This document shows, piece by piece, positions 35,063 through 43,715 of a stretch of DNA of 64,000 nucleotides. Position numbers and translations under genes: made by a program. Source of the stretch: Pseudomonas sp. CROZ-RG-20F-R04-15 (GTDB lineage: Bacteria; Pseudomonadota; Gammaproteobacteria; Pseudomonadales; Pseudomonadaceae); the NCBI RefSeq assembly GCF_022662375.1, contig NZ_JAKNQL010000003.1, positions 248,001-312,000 on the forward strand. Direction: 5' to 3'. The notes below the pieces were generated by a model. It saw only the letters and a list, made by a program, of their open reading frames with translations. It was not told where the DNA came from and searched no databases. Within the stretch, counting starts at the first letter, position 1. Each line of letters opens with the position of its first letter.

Positions 35063-36051
35063 CCCTGAGCCAGCGCCTGCGCCGTGAGCCGCAGGCCTTC
35101 GAATGGTTGCAGGCGTTGCTGTTGCTCGAACGCGAGCAGCCGCAGGCCGATCCACTTGGCAGCGGCACCTCGCCGCAGACCGAAGCGCTGAAACTGCGCG
35201 GGCCACTGACGCCGGCGTTTGCCACCAGCCAGATCGAAGCCCTGCACGAAGCACCTGGCGAACCGCTGACGATCGACACGCCGATCTTCGGTCTCGGCGG
35301 CCCGGACGGTCCTCTCCCCTACGCCTATCAGGATTGGCTGCAACAACGGGCGCGGGCCAAGGATCATGCACCGGCCGCGTTTCTCGATCTGTTCCAGCAT
35401 CGCTTGCTCAGCCTGCTTTACAAAGTGATGCGCAAGCACCGCGTCGCGTTGGGTTTTGTCACGCCGGGGGCTTCGCCGGTGCAGGCGCAATTGCGCGCAC
35501 TGACCGGTTTGCTGCCCAAGGCTTTGCAGGAGCGCCAGGCTGTTCCTGACTGTGCTGTGCTCGCATGCACGGCGTTGTTTGCCGATGGCCGTCGCTCACT
35601 GGCGGGGTTCGCCGCGATTGTCCGCGAGCAGTTTGCCGTGCCGGTCGAATTGAGCGCCTACGAGGGTGCCTGGCGGCAGATCCCGCCGGCCAGCCGCAGC
35701 GTGATCAAACCGGGTGGACGCAACTTGCAACTGGGCCGCAGCGCCGTGGCTGGCACGCGGGTCTGGGATGAACACGCCGGTATTCGCCTGACCCTCGGGC
35801 CGTTGCCATCGATACAGGCGGCGCGTTTTCTCCCGGATGGCGAAGCACACCCGGCACTGGCCAGCCTCGCCGGGTTGTATTTCGGCCCGGATCTGGACGT
35901 CAGACTGGTGCTGCGGGTGCGCGGGGCCGGGCCGCTGAAACTCGCGCGCCAGAGCCCGGCTCTGCTGAGCTGGAACGGCGGCTTGCAGCGTCAGGCCAGC
36001 CTCGGCGTGCAAACCATCGAAACCCGCCTTCGTCAGCTGGAGATCACCTGA
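35026..36051 (+). CDS. tssG: Type VI secretion baseplate protein TssG
   Basis: 341 residues from the ATG at 35026, which has the near-consensus site AAGGAGGTC inside the end of tssF. Family motifs: SQRLRREPQAFEWLQALLLL, IFGLGGPDGPLPYAYQDWL, FLDLFQHRLLSLLYKVM, and LGRSAVAGTRVWDEHAGIRL. TssG is part of the baseplate wedge with TssF. Only two bases separate it from tssH. Confidence 0.94.
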   Translation: MATPSRHAPVALTLSQRLRREPQAFEWLQALLLLEREQPQADPLGSGTSPQTEALKLRGPLTPAFATSQIEALHEAPGEPLTIDTPIFGLGGPDGPLPYAYQDWLQQRARAKDHAPAAFLDLFQHRLLSLLYKVMRKHRVALGFVTPGASPVQAQLRALTGLLPKALQERQAVPDCAVLACTALFADGRRSLAGFAAIVREQFAVPVELSAYEGAWRQIPPASRSVIKPGGRNLQLGRSAVAGTRVWDEHAGIRLTLGPLPSIQAARFLPDGEAHPALASLAGLYFGPDLDVRLVLRVRGAGPLKLARQSPALLSWNGGLQRQASLGVQTIETRLRQLEIT

Positions 36052-36053
36052 AC

Positions 36054-38594
36054 ATGGAACTGGCCAGCCTGATCGGACGCCTCAACCCGGACAACCGCCG
36101 CGCCCTCGAACGCGCCGCACAGCGCTGTTTGCAGCGCGGGCATCACTTTGTCGAGATCGAACATCTGTTGCTCGAACTGCTCGACATCGAGGGCGGTGAC
36201 TTTGCTTTTCTGCTGCCGCGTTTCGGCCTGGAACGTGATGCGCTCACGGCTGAGATCAACAAGGCGCTGGACCTGTTCAAGGCGGGCAGTACGCGCACGC
36301 CGGCGCTGTCGTCGCACACCCTTGGCTTGCTCGAAGATGCGGTGGTCCAGGCCAGTGTGTTGGGGCTCGACAGTATTCGTTCCGGGTTGCTGTTGCTGGC
36401 GTTGATCGATCGCGACGAGCGCCGCAGCTTGTTGCTCAACAGCGCCTCATCGTTGTTGCGGATTCCCAAAGAAGCGCTGCGCGCGAATCTGCTGGAATGG
36501 ACGGAAAACTCTCGTGAGCATGTCGGTGCGCGCAAGGGTTCATCGGCCAATCCTGCACCGCGCCAGGACTCGGTGCTCGATCAATACACCCAGGATCTGA
36601 CGGCCGACGCTCATGCCGGGCGCATTGATCCGATCGTGGGTCGCGACGGTGAGATCCGTCAGTGCATCGACATTCTGCTGCGCCGTCGACAAAACAATCC
36701 GATTCTGGTGGGTGCCCCGGGCGTGGGTAAAACCGCCGTGGTCGAGGGTCTGGCCCTGCGCATCGCCGCCGGTGATGTGCCGCCGTCGTTGCAGGAGGTC
36801 AGTTTGCGCGTGCTCGACCTCGGTCTGTTGCAGGCCGGTGCCGGGGTCAAAGGTGAATTCGAACAGCGCTTGAAGGGCGTTATCGATGCAGTGCGCAGTG
36901 CCGACAAGCCGATCATCCTGTTTATCGACGAAGCGCATACGTTGATCGGCGCTGGCGGTGCCGAGGGTGGCAGCGATGCGGCCAACCTGCTGAAACCAGC
37001 GCTGGCTCGGGGTGAACTGCGTACCCTCGCCGCCACGACGTGGATGGAATACAAAAAATATTTCGAGAAAGACCCGGCCCTCGCCCGCCGCTTTCAGCTG
37101 GTACAGGTAGAAGAGCCGGACGAAATCACGGCGGTGGAAATGCTTCGCGGCGTGGCCGCCAAACTTGAACAGCATCATGGCGTGCAGGTGCTCGATGCCG
37201 CTATTCATGAGGCAGTAAAACTCTCGCATCGCTACATTTCCGGCCGCCAGTTACCGGACAAAGCCATCAGCGTGCTCGACACCGCGTGCGCCCGGGTCGC
37301 CCTCGGCCAGCACGATGTGCCGCCACCGCTGGAGAGCCTGCGTCATCGCCAGCAAAGCCTGAAAGAAGAAGTCGAACGCCTGCGCCGTGAACAGGCCACC
37401 GGGCTGGACCACCGTGAACGCATCACGCTGCTGGAAAGTGAATCGAAGACCAACGTGCAGGCGATTCGCGAACTGGAAACCCGCTGGAGCGAAGAGCGCG
37501 TCGCCGTGCGCGAACTGCTCGATACCCGCCGTGAACTGCTGGATTTGAGCGAACGCGCCGACAGCGAAAAACCCGATGAAGCCACCGACAGCCGCATCGA
37601 TCATCTGGCCGCCGAACTGCTGCGACTGGAGGCCGGCCTCGATGCGATTCGCCAGGACGATCCACTGGTGCCCGAACAGGTCGACACCAAAACCGTCGCC
37701 GCCGTGATTGCCGGCTGGACCGGCATCCCCGTCGGCAAAATGCTCGCCGACGAAGCCCACGCCGTGCGCACACTCGGCACGCGTATGGGCCAACGGGTGA
37801 TGGGCCAGAGCACCGCACTCAACACCATCGCCCAACGCTTGCAGGCCTACCGCGCGGGACTGACCGATCCGCAAAAACCAGTGGGTGTGTTCCTGCTGGT
37901 CGGCCCTACCGGCGTCGGTAAAACCGAAACCGCTTATGCCCTGGCCGATGCGTTGTACGGCGGCGAACGCAACCTGATCAGCATCAATCTTTCCGAATAT
38001 CAGGAAGCCCACACCGTCAGCCAACTCAAAGGCGCACCACCGGGTTATGTCGGTTATGGCAGCGGCGGCGTGCTGACCGAAGCCGTGCGGCGCAAACCGT
38101 ATTCGGTGGTGTTGCTGGATGAGATCGAAAAGGCCCATCCGGATGTGCTGGAAGCGTTCTACAACGTCTTCGATAAAGGCTTGATGGAGGACGGCACCGG
38201 GTTGGTGGTGGATTTCAAGAACACCGTGATGCTCGCCACCAGCAATGTCGGCGCTGAGCTTTTACTCGACACACCGGTTGCGCAACTCGGCTCCGAAGCT
38301 TTCAACGAAGCGCTGCATAAAGTCTTGCTGCAAGCCTTCCGCCCGGCGTTTCTGGCGCGCATGACCGTGGTCGCGTATCGGCCGCTGGATGAGGCGACGC
38401 TGGAAGGGATTGTCTTGGCCAAGCTGGAAAAACTGCGTGGCCGTTATAAGGCGGCAACGGGCAAGCAATTCGAGTTTGATTCAGGGATTGTCAAAGCAGT
38501 GCTCGCCAAGTGCAGCGCGGCAGGTGCGCGGGATGTCGAGAATGTGTTGATGACGCAGGTGACGGGGAAGTTGGCGGAGTGGGTGTTGGAGTGA
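36054..38594 (+). CDS. tssH: AAA+ ATPase ClpV (TssH)
   Basis: 846 residues. N-domain (1-160, ELASLIGRLNPDNRRALERA), first AAA module with Walker A GAPGVGKTA near 220 and Walker B ILFIDEAHTLIG near 285, ClpB-type coiled-coil middle (about 420-510), second AAA module with GPTGVGKTE near 617 and VVLLDEIEKAHPDVLEAFYN near 690, and a C-terminal domain. ClpV recognises the contracted TssBC sheath and recycles it using ATP. Both ATPase sites look intact. It ends the core block; the two genes that follow are not core components. Confidence 0.96.
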   Translation: MELASLIGRLNPDNRRALERAAQRCLQRGHHFVEIEHLLLELLDIEGGDFAFLLPRFGLERDALTAEINKALDLFKAGSTRTPALSSHTLGLLEDAVVQASVLGLDSIRSGLLLLALIDRDERRSLLLNSASSLLRIPKEALRANLLEWTENSREHVGARKGSSANPAPRQDSVLDQYTQDLTADAHAGRIDPIVGRDGEIRQCIDILLRRRQNNPILVGAPGVGKTAVVEGLALRIAAGDVPPSLQEVSLRVLDLGLLQAGAGVKGEFEQRLKGVIDAVRSADKPIILFIDEAHTLIGAGGAEGGSDAANLLKPALARGELRTLAATTWMEYKKYFEKDPALARRFQLVQVEEPDEITAVEMLRGVAAKLEQHHGVQVLDAAIHEAVKLSHRYISGRQLPDKAISVLDTACARVALGQHDVPPPLESLRHRQQSLKEEVERLRREQATGLDHRERITLLESESKTNVQAIRELETRWSEERVAVRELLDTRRELLDLSERADSEKPDEATDSRIDHLAAELLRLEAGLDAIRQDDPLVPEQVDTKTVAAVIAGWTGIPVGKMLADEAHAVRTLGTRMGQRVMGQSTALNTIAQRLQAYRAGLTDPQKPVGVFLLVGPTGVGKTETAYALADALYGGERNLISINLSEYQEAHTVSQLKGAPPGYVGYGSGGVLTEAVRRKPYSVVLLDEIEKAHPDVLEAFYNVFDKGLMEDGTGLVVDFKNTVMLATSNVGAELLLDTPVAQLGSEAFNEALHKVLLQAFRPAFLARMTVVAYRPLDEATLEGIVLAKLEKLRGRYKAATGKQFEFDSGIVKAVLAKCSAAGARDVENVLMTQVTGKLAEWVLE

Positions 38595-38652
38595 CCTCCA
38601 AAACACCTCCATCAACTGCCCGAACGGAGCAAAGAAACCAAGGAGACCCATC

Positions 38653-39276
38653 ATGATTCCGGCAATTTTCTTTATTGGGCCAATGGGAGGAGTGGATTGG
38701 GACAACACTCAAACGATGGTGAGAAACAACTGGCAAGCCGTTTGCGCAATCATGACGAAACTGGGAGTGCCAGTCGCGACGTTTGTGGGTCAGCGTCAAT
38801 TTGAATCCCAGTTCAACTGGGATGCGTTCAAGTGCGAAGGTCAGTGTGGGGCCAGAGCGCTACCGCTGGACTGCGCTCAAATTGATCACAGAATTCCTCA
38901 AGCCACACTTAACGGCGCCTTCCTTTATACCCTAGGCTCAATGCTGCCCGTATTTGTGGGTAACACGTGCCAGATGAATTACAAAAATAGTCGGGGACCG
39001 TTAGGGCGGGATGGCCTGCGCACAAACTGGAAGGTCTTTGATGAGGGCACAATTTTGGTCGCGCCTCATCAGGTCGATTGCAGAGTCGTCGAAGCAAATT
39101 ACACCTACAACCCTATCAGTCGAAAAATAACGGTGAGTTTCCCCATCACAACGGGGATAGCGGCGGCGGCCAAGGAGTTTGATTTAATCGAAGTCCTGCG
39201 TAATGACATCACCAATGTCAGGCCGCTGTGTCCTCCTTGTAATGGCGCACGCAACGCAAACCCCAATATGTTTTGA
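38653..39276 (+). CDS. T6SS-linked protein with HNH-nuclease-like residues (candidate effector)
   Basis: 207 residues; strong ribosome site AAGGAGA. I do not know the family, but residues fit an HNH/zinc-finger nuclease: Cys61 and Cys65 (KCEGQCGA), then AQIDHRIPQ with Asp78-His79-Arg80, and at the C-terminus TNVRPLCPPCNGARNANPN with Cys193, Cys196 and Asn197. This is the order C-C, (D)H(R/I)xP, LCxxCN of HNH enzymes, with an unusual insertion of about 100 residues in between. No signal peptide. Base composition is visibly lower in GC than the tss genes, suggesting separate acquisition. Position between clpV and vgrG makes it likely T6SS cargo. Nuclease function is inference. Confidence 0.6.
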   Translation: MIPAIFFIGPMGGVDWDNTQTMVRNNWQAVCAIMTKLGVPVATFVGQRQFESQFNWDAFKCEGQCGARALPLDCAQIDHRIPQATLNGAFLYTLGSMLPVFVGNTCQMNYKNSRGPLGRDGLRTNWKVFDEGTILVAPHQVDCRVVEANYTYNPISRKITVSFPITTGIAAAAKEFDLIEVLRNDITNVRPLCPPCNGARNANPNMF

Positions 39277-39352
39277 AGGCCGGACACCGCCAGAAAGACA
39301 AAAAGCACTTAACACCTGGTGAAGCCGGAAATAGCCCCAAGAGGATTTCAAC

Positions 39353-40339
39353 ATGCCGGTTCCCAGTGAAATGAATTTTGTTCTGACCGAAAAAAAACCA
39401 GAAAAGGATCGCAGCAGAGCGGCCGCTACCCCAGAAACAGACCGCGCTGACTACGACCTGATTTTTGATTTTCTGGAGAACAAACAGAAGTTCGAGCCCG
39501 CGCTCAGTCGACTCTCCGCATTGATGTGGAGCCACTATCGCATGTTCACCCTGCAGACCGATGTGACACCTGGAAAGGCGAAACCGCCTGGGAACCTGTT
39601 CACTCGGGCATTGAGCCTGGTGGCCCACCAGTACCAGTTCACTTTCCAGCAGGGACTGGTTGCCGAGACTGACTTCAATACAGTCCCACTGTCGGTAAAA
39701 CTCACCGAGTCCGATCCGTATATCGGTTATCTGATAAGACACAAAATATTCTGGAAAGACGTCATTGCCACGGATCATGGTGAGCATAGCCACAGTTTGC
39801 AGTGGCTGGTACTGGCCAGAGAGTTGACAGGAAAAACCACGTCGCCTATTGCAGAACTCTACGCAAGATCGGTGGACTACTACAGTTGGGTCGACAAAAA
39901 ATTCGGCATTAATCTTTGGCAACTATTGGTCGATTGTTTTCCGTTAGATGGCGGCGGCGCAAGAGGTGATGTTCTGACAACTGACACCTATCGCTCGCCT
40001 AATAACGTGACACGCCATTTGCTGGGGTACTCAAAAAAACTCGCTCCGCTCAAAGGTCATTTCATTTCTGACTATCTGAGCCGTCGCTATAAACATCGAA
40101 ACTGGGTCGTTTTAAAACCCAACAGTGGTGGTGCCGCGACTGTCGATTTTAAAAAGATCACTGCCCCCGAACTGACTCCCGACTGGGCCCGTGGCACCAC
40201 GAAGTTCAGTGAGGCACGATTGAAAAGATCCGCAGTGGCACATGACAACCCTTTCAGTGACCGATCAAAAATTGCTGTCAATTATCACCAGGCTCCAGGT
40301 TTCATTTACATGAACGAAAAAACCGGGGGCAGCGAGTGA
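39353..40339 (+). CDS. T6SS-linked protein of unknown function (328 aa)
   Basis: 328 residues, lower GC than its neighbours, with AAGAGGA before the ATG. No membrane segment or signal peptide. The region IFWKDVIATDHGEHSHSLQW followed by LVLARELTG recalls the pattern of the LirA/MavJ family of secreted effectors (HGE-x-x-H-x-LQW), a link I hold with low confidence. GTG of vgrG overlaps its stop codon, so its translation is coupled to the spike protein. Possible roles: an effector loaded on VgrG, an adaptor for the preceding nuclease-like protein, or an immunity protein; its size argues against simple immunity. In P. aeruginosa PA2372 holds this place beside vgrG3. Confidence 0.6.
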   Translation: MPVPSEMNFVLTEKKPEKDRSRAAATPETDRADYDLIFDFLENKQKFEPALSRLSALMWSHYRMFTLQTDVTPGKAKPPGNLFTRALSLVAHQYQFTFQQGLVAETDFNTVPLSVKLTESDPYIGYLIRHKIFWKDVIATDHGEHSHSLQWLVLARELTGKTTSPIAELYARSVDYYSWVDKKFGINLWQLLVDCFPLDGGGARGDVLTTDTYRSPNNVTRHLLGYSKKLAPLKGHFISDYLSRRYKHRNWVVLKPNSGGAATVDFKKITAPELTPDWARGTTKFSEARLKRSAVAHDNPFSDRSKIAVNYHQAPGFIYMNEKTGGSE

Positions 40340-42345
40340 CGCGTTCCACCGACAGCAACACCAGCCTGTCCCTCTCCGCGACTTCATTGTCGGCGCTTTA
40401 TCCCGAATCGCTATCCGGTGAAGAAGCCCTCAATGCACTCGGTTCGCAAACCCTCGGCGGCCTCAATGACGGTGCGTCCCTGACCTTGACCAGCGCCGTC
40501 GCCACACACGTCACCACGACGTTTCACAACGACGCGCAACTGCGCCCGTTCGATGCGCTGGTCGCCGAGATCCGCCAGTTGCCTGCCGACGCCACGGCCG
40601 AGCGCTATCAACTGGTACTAAGACCCTGGCTCTGGTGGCTGACGCTGGCGAGTAATAACCGCGTGTTCCAGAACCTCGCCACCTCGGACATCGTCACGAC
40701 GATTTTCAAGGCCCATGGCTTCAGCGATTTCAAGCTGTCGCTGACCGGCAGTTACACCCCGCGTGATTACTGCGTTCAGTACGGCGAGACCGATTTCGCC
40801 TTCGTCTCACGGCTGCTGGAGGAAGAAGGCATCTTCTGGTTTTTCACCCATGACGCCGGTAAGCACACGCTAGTGCTCGGCGACAGCAACGACGCCTTCG
40901 TACAAATGCCCAACGGGCCGACGGTCAAGTACCTGGGCCAGGGATTGGGCGAGCGTGAACTGCATGGGATCCGCTCCGGGCAGGTGTGTCTGCAAGCGGT
41001 AGCCGGGGTCTATCGGGCGACGGATTATGAGTTCACCACACCGACCACCTCACTGTACGGGCAGGCTGAAGCGGTGGCCGGGCCGCTGTCGATGTACGAG
41101 CATCCGGGCGGTTATACCGCCAAGGCACGCGGCGATACATTGACCAAGCAGCGGGTTGACGGCTTGCGCAGCGAGGAGAAACGCTTTGTCGGTGAAAGCG
41201 ACTGCCGCTGGCTGATTCCCGGCCACTGGTTCACCCTCGACGAGCATGACGATGCGAGCCTGAACATCGATTGGGTGGTGACGCGAGTCACCCATGACGC
41301 CAGCCACGAAGGTTATCGCAACCGCTTCGAAGCGATCCCCAAAGCCACGCCATTCCGTCCACAACGTCTCACGCCAAAACCGCGCATGCACCCGCAGACT
41401 GCAATTGTCGTCGGTAAATCTGGCGAGGAAATCTGGACCGATGAGTACGGGCGGATCAAGTTGCAGTTCCCTTGGGATCGCGACGGCAAGAATGACGAAA
41501 CCAGTTCCTGCTGGGTGCGTGTGGTGCTGCCGTGGAGCGGTAAGGGCTTCGGCATGCAGTTCATTCCGCGCATCGGTCAGGAGGTCATCGTTACGTTTAT
41601 CGACGGTGATCCGGATCGGCCGCTGGTGACCGGTTGCGTCTACAACGGCGACAACGCCCTGCCCTATGCCTTGCCAGCCAATCAGACGCAATCGGGGATC
41701 AAGACCCAATCGTCCAAGGGCGGTGGCGGTTTCAACGAACTGCGCTTCGAGGACAAGAAGGACGCGGAAGAAGTGTTTTTGCAGGCGCAGAAGGATCTGA
41801 ATATCAACGTGCTCAACGACACCACGGCCACCGTCGGTCACGATGAAACGCTCACAGTGCAGAACGCCCGCACCCGCACGGTGAAGGACGGCGACGAGAC
41901 CGTGACGCTGGAGAAAGGCAAACGCAGCGTGACGATCCAGACCGGCAGCGACTGCCTCGATGTGAAGGACACGCGCACGGTCAAGGTTGGCGCCGACCAG
42001 AATCACAGCACCGGTGGTAACTACACCGACAAGGTCAGCGGCGATTACAGCCTGACGGTGGATGGCAACCTGACGATCAAGGTCAGCGGCACCTTGACCC
42101 TGCAAAGTGGCGGCAGCTTCACGATCAAGAGCGGCGCCGATCTGGCGACGTCCGCCAGCACCTCGATCACGCACAAGGCCGGCACCGCATTGACCAATCA
42201 GGCCGGCACGTCTCTGGACAACAAGGCCGGAACAACCCTGACCAACGACGCCGGCATCAGCCTGACCAACAAGGGCGCAGCCTCGCAGACCGTGGATGGC
42301 GGCGGCATGCTGACCATCAAGGGTGGTCTGGTGCAGGTCAACTGA
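40336..42345 (+). CDS. vgrG: Type VI secretion spike protein VgrG (TssI)
   Basis: 669 residues from a GTG overlapping the previous stop. The gp27-like part includes VLRPWLWWLTLASNNRVFQNLA and RDYCVQYGETDFAFVSRLLEEEG; the OB/gp5-like part includes WTDEYGRIKLQFPWDRDGKND and IPRIGQEVIVTFIDGDPDRP; the C-terminal spike is a repeat-rich beta-helix (TSITHKAGTALTNQAGTSLD). There is no extra enzymatic domain after the spike, so effectors would bind non-covalently. The N-terminal end is somewhat short for the family. VgrG trimer tips the Hcp tube and is expected to carry a PAAR-like protein. Confidence 0.94.
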   Translation: MTRSTDSNTSLSLSATSLSALYPESLSGEEALNALGSQTLGGLNDGASLTLTSAVATHVTTTFHNDAQLRPFDALVAEIRQLPADATAERYQLVLRPWLWWLTLASNNRVFQNLATSDIVTTIFKAHGFSDFKLSLTGSYTPRDYCVQYGETDFAFVSRLLEEEGIFWFFTHDAGKHTLVLGDSNDAFVQMPNGPTVKYLGQGLGERELHGIRSGQVCLQAVAGVYRATDYEFTTPTTSLYGQAEAVAGPLSMYEHPGGYTAKARGDTLTKQRVDGLRSEEKRFVGESDCRWLIPGHWFTLDEHDDASLNIDWVVTRVTHDASHEGYRNRFEAIPKATPFRPQRLTPKPRMHPQTAIVVGKSGEEIWTDEYGRIKLQFPWDRDGKNDETSSCWVRVVLPWSGKGFGMQFIPRIGQEVIVTFIDGDPDRPLVTGCVYNGDNALPYALPANQTQSGIKTQSSKGGGGFNELRFEDKKDAEEVFLQAQKDLNINVLNDTTATVGHDETLTVQNARTRTVKDGDETVTLEKGKRSVTIQTGSDCLDVKDTRTVKVGADQNHSTGGNYTDKVSGDYSLTVDGNLTIKVSGTLTLQSGGSFTIKSGADLATSASTSITHKAGTALTNQAGTSLDNKAGTTLTNDAGISLTNKGAASQTVDGGGMLTIKGGLVQVN

Positions 42346-42357
42346 CAAGGAGCAGCC

Positions 42358-42900
42358 ATGGCGATTACACCGCTGGATCTGCAGCAGGACGACAAGCAAA
42401 TCAAGGGGCGCTTGCAGGACGGTCAGCTAGAGGGGCCGTTGAACATCAAGGATGACGGGCGCAAACAGGCGGACCTGAATTACAGCCAGGGCGAACTGCA
42501 AGGTACATCGCTGCTTTATCACCCCAACGGCAAGGTCTCGGCGCAGATGCCGTTTGTGCGCGACAAGTTGCAAGGGGTCGCCAGTTTTTATGCGCCTGAG
42601 GGTTTTCTGCAGCGCAAGGCGACGTATCGGCGCGGGTTGCTGCACGGCGAAGCGTTGAATTACTTCCCGGATGGGCAAGTGGCGGAGGCGGAGTTTTATC
42701 GCGATGGCGTGCGAGAGGGGCGTTATCAGCGCTTTCATCCCAATGGGAAACCGGCGCTGGAGGCGCGCTATGTGAATGGCCAACTGCTGGAGCCGGAGCA
42801 AGGTTTTGCCGAGGATGGGCGGCCGTTGGGGGCGGATGGCAAACCGATTTCGCGGGTGCGCTGGTGGTATCGGCAGTGGGCGGATCCGCAGCAGGTCTGA
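42358..42900 (+). CDS. MORN-repeat protein next to vgrG
   Basis: 180 residues made largely of MORN/YwqK-type repeats of about 22 residues, each around YHPNGKVSAQMPF, YFPDGQVAEAEFYRDG, FHPNGKPALEARYVNG. No signal peptide. It is 12 bases after vgrG with AAGGAGC as site, so it is in the same operon. YwqK-like proteins are annotated as antitoxins, and MORN proteins beside vgrG could be adaptors or immunity factors for the cargo. Neither role can be shown from sequence. Confidence 0.75.
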   Translation: MAITPLDLQQDDKQIKGRLQDGQLEGPLNIKDDGRKQADLNYSQGELQGTSLLYHPNGKVSAQMPFVRDKLQGVASFYAPEGFLQRKATYRRGLLHGEALNYFPDGQVAEAEFYRDGVREGRYQRFHPNGKPALEARYVNGQLLEPEQGFAEDGRPLGADGKPISRVRWWYRQWADPQQV

Positions 42901-42912
42901 GAACCTTGAAGA

Positions 42913-43120
42913 GCCCCTCACCCTAGCCCTCTCCCATAGGGAGAGGGGACCGATTGTGGGAGATTGAAGAGGTTCGCCGACGTGAAAGATATGCAGTGAA
43001 TCCAAAATCAACTCGGTTCGATGCGCAGAGCTGATAATCGACTCGGTCGTTCAGGTCGATGTACAGCGCAAGACACCTCGGTCGGCCCCCTCTCCCTCCG
43101 GGAGAGGGCTGGGGTGAGGG
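42913..43120. repeat. Repeat element with terminal inverted ends, copy 2 (208 bp)
   Basis: Begins GCCCCTCACCCTAGCCCTCT and ends GGGAGAGGGCTGGGGTGAGG, inverted relatives of each other. Inside are GACCGATTGTGGGAG, TCAGGTCGATGTAC and CACCTCGGTCGGCC, shared with the copies near 1.9 and 53.9 kb. It separates the vgrG operon from the convergent PAAR-like gene; no gene is seen in it. Confidence 0.75.
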
Positions 43121-43129
43121 TTCAGCGGT

Positions 43130-43525
43130 TCAGGGAATCAGCATCTGCATCTGCCCCGGCACGACAATCTTGATCACCCCCGCCCAGTTGCACATCAACG
43201 TCGAGTTGGCATCGATCGCCGGCATCCCGCCCAACAATAACGTCGGCGCGCCACCGGGGATCCACGGCGTCGCCGTCGCCGGAATGCACGGCATCGGCGT
43301 CAACACCCCCAACGCCGCAGCGGTGGCCGCGGCGACCATCGGATTAGCCATGCTCATGCACACCCCGAACGGCAGGATATTGACCAGCGGAATGTGATCC
43401 ATGATGTTCGCCGCCGGCATCCCGCCGGTCAGCGTGCGGTTAACCGGCAACACATTGAGCATCGACGGCGCGGCGCCGAAGCTGCATTGCAACGTGGCCG
43501 TGGCACAGACTTGCGGACAGCCCAT
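43130..43525 (-). CDS. PAAR-like protein (DUF4280)
   Basis: 131 residues from the ATG at 43525 (site AAAGGAG). The beginning MGCPQVCATATLQCSFGAAP, the repeated small-residue and proline turns, GGMPAANIMDHIPLVNILPF and CIPATATPWIPGGAPTLLLG mark the DUF4280 PAAR-like fold. These cone-shaped proteins sharpen the VgrG tip and link cargo. Its orientation opposite to vgrG suggests a separate promoter, while its location points to the same machine. No toxin domain is fused to it. Confidence 0.85.
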   Translation of the reverse strand: MGCPQVCATATLQCSFGAAPSMLNVLPVNRTLTGGMPAANIMDHIPLVNILPFGVCMSMANPMVAAATAAALGVLTPMPCIPATATPWIPGGAPTLLLGGMPAIDANSTLMCNWAGVIKIVVPGQMQMLIP

Positions 43526-43715
43526 TTCAACGCTCCTTTGCGACCATGGCATACCTGCTAAACCTTAGTCTGCCGCAGCCCGTCGCGCACATTCCCAAAG
43601 GTGATTATCCGGCAACACGCTAACCTATAAGACCGACCCGCGCTTGTGACCGCCCGAGCGCCCCATTAGATTAGCCAATGATGTCTGGCCTCCAAAATAA
43701 GCAGAAGGGATAAGC

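Noticed and set aside
41050..42399. 449-codon minus-strand frame opposite the vgrG spike region
   Set aside because: The repeated VgrG beta-helix gives a regular antisense frame; composition is unlike a real protein.
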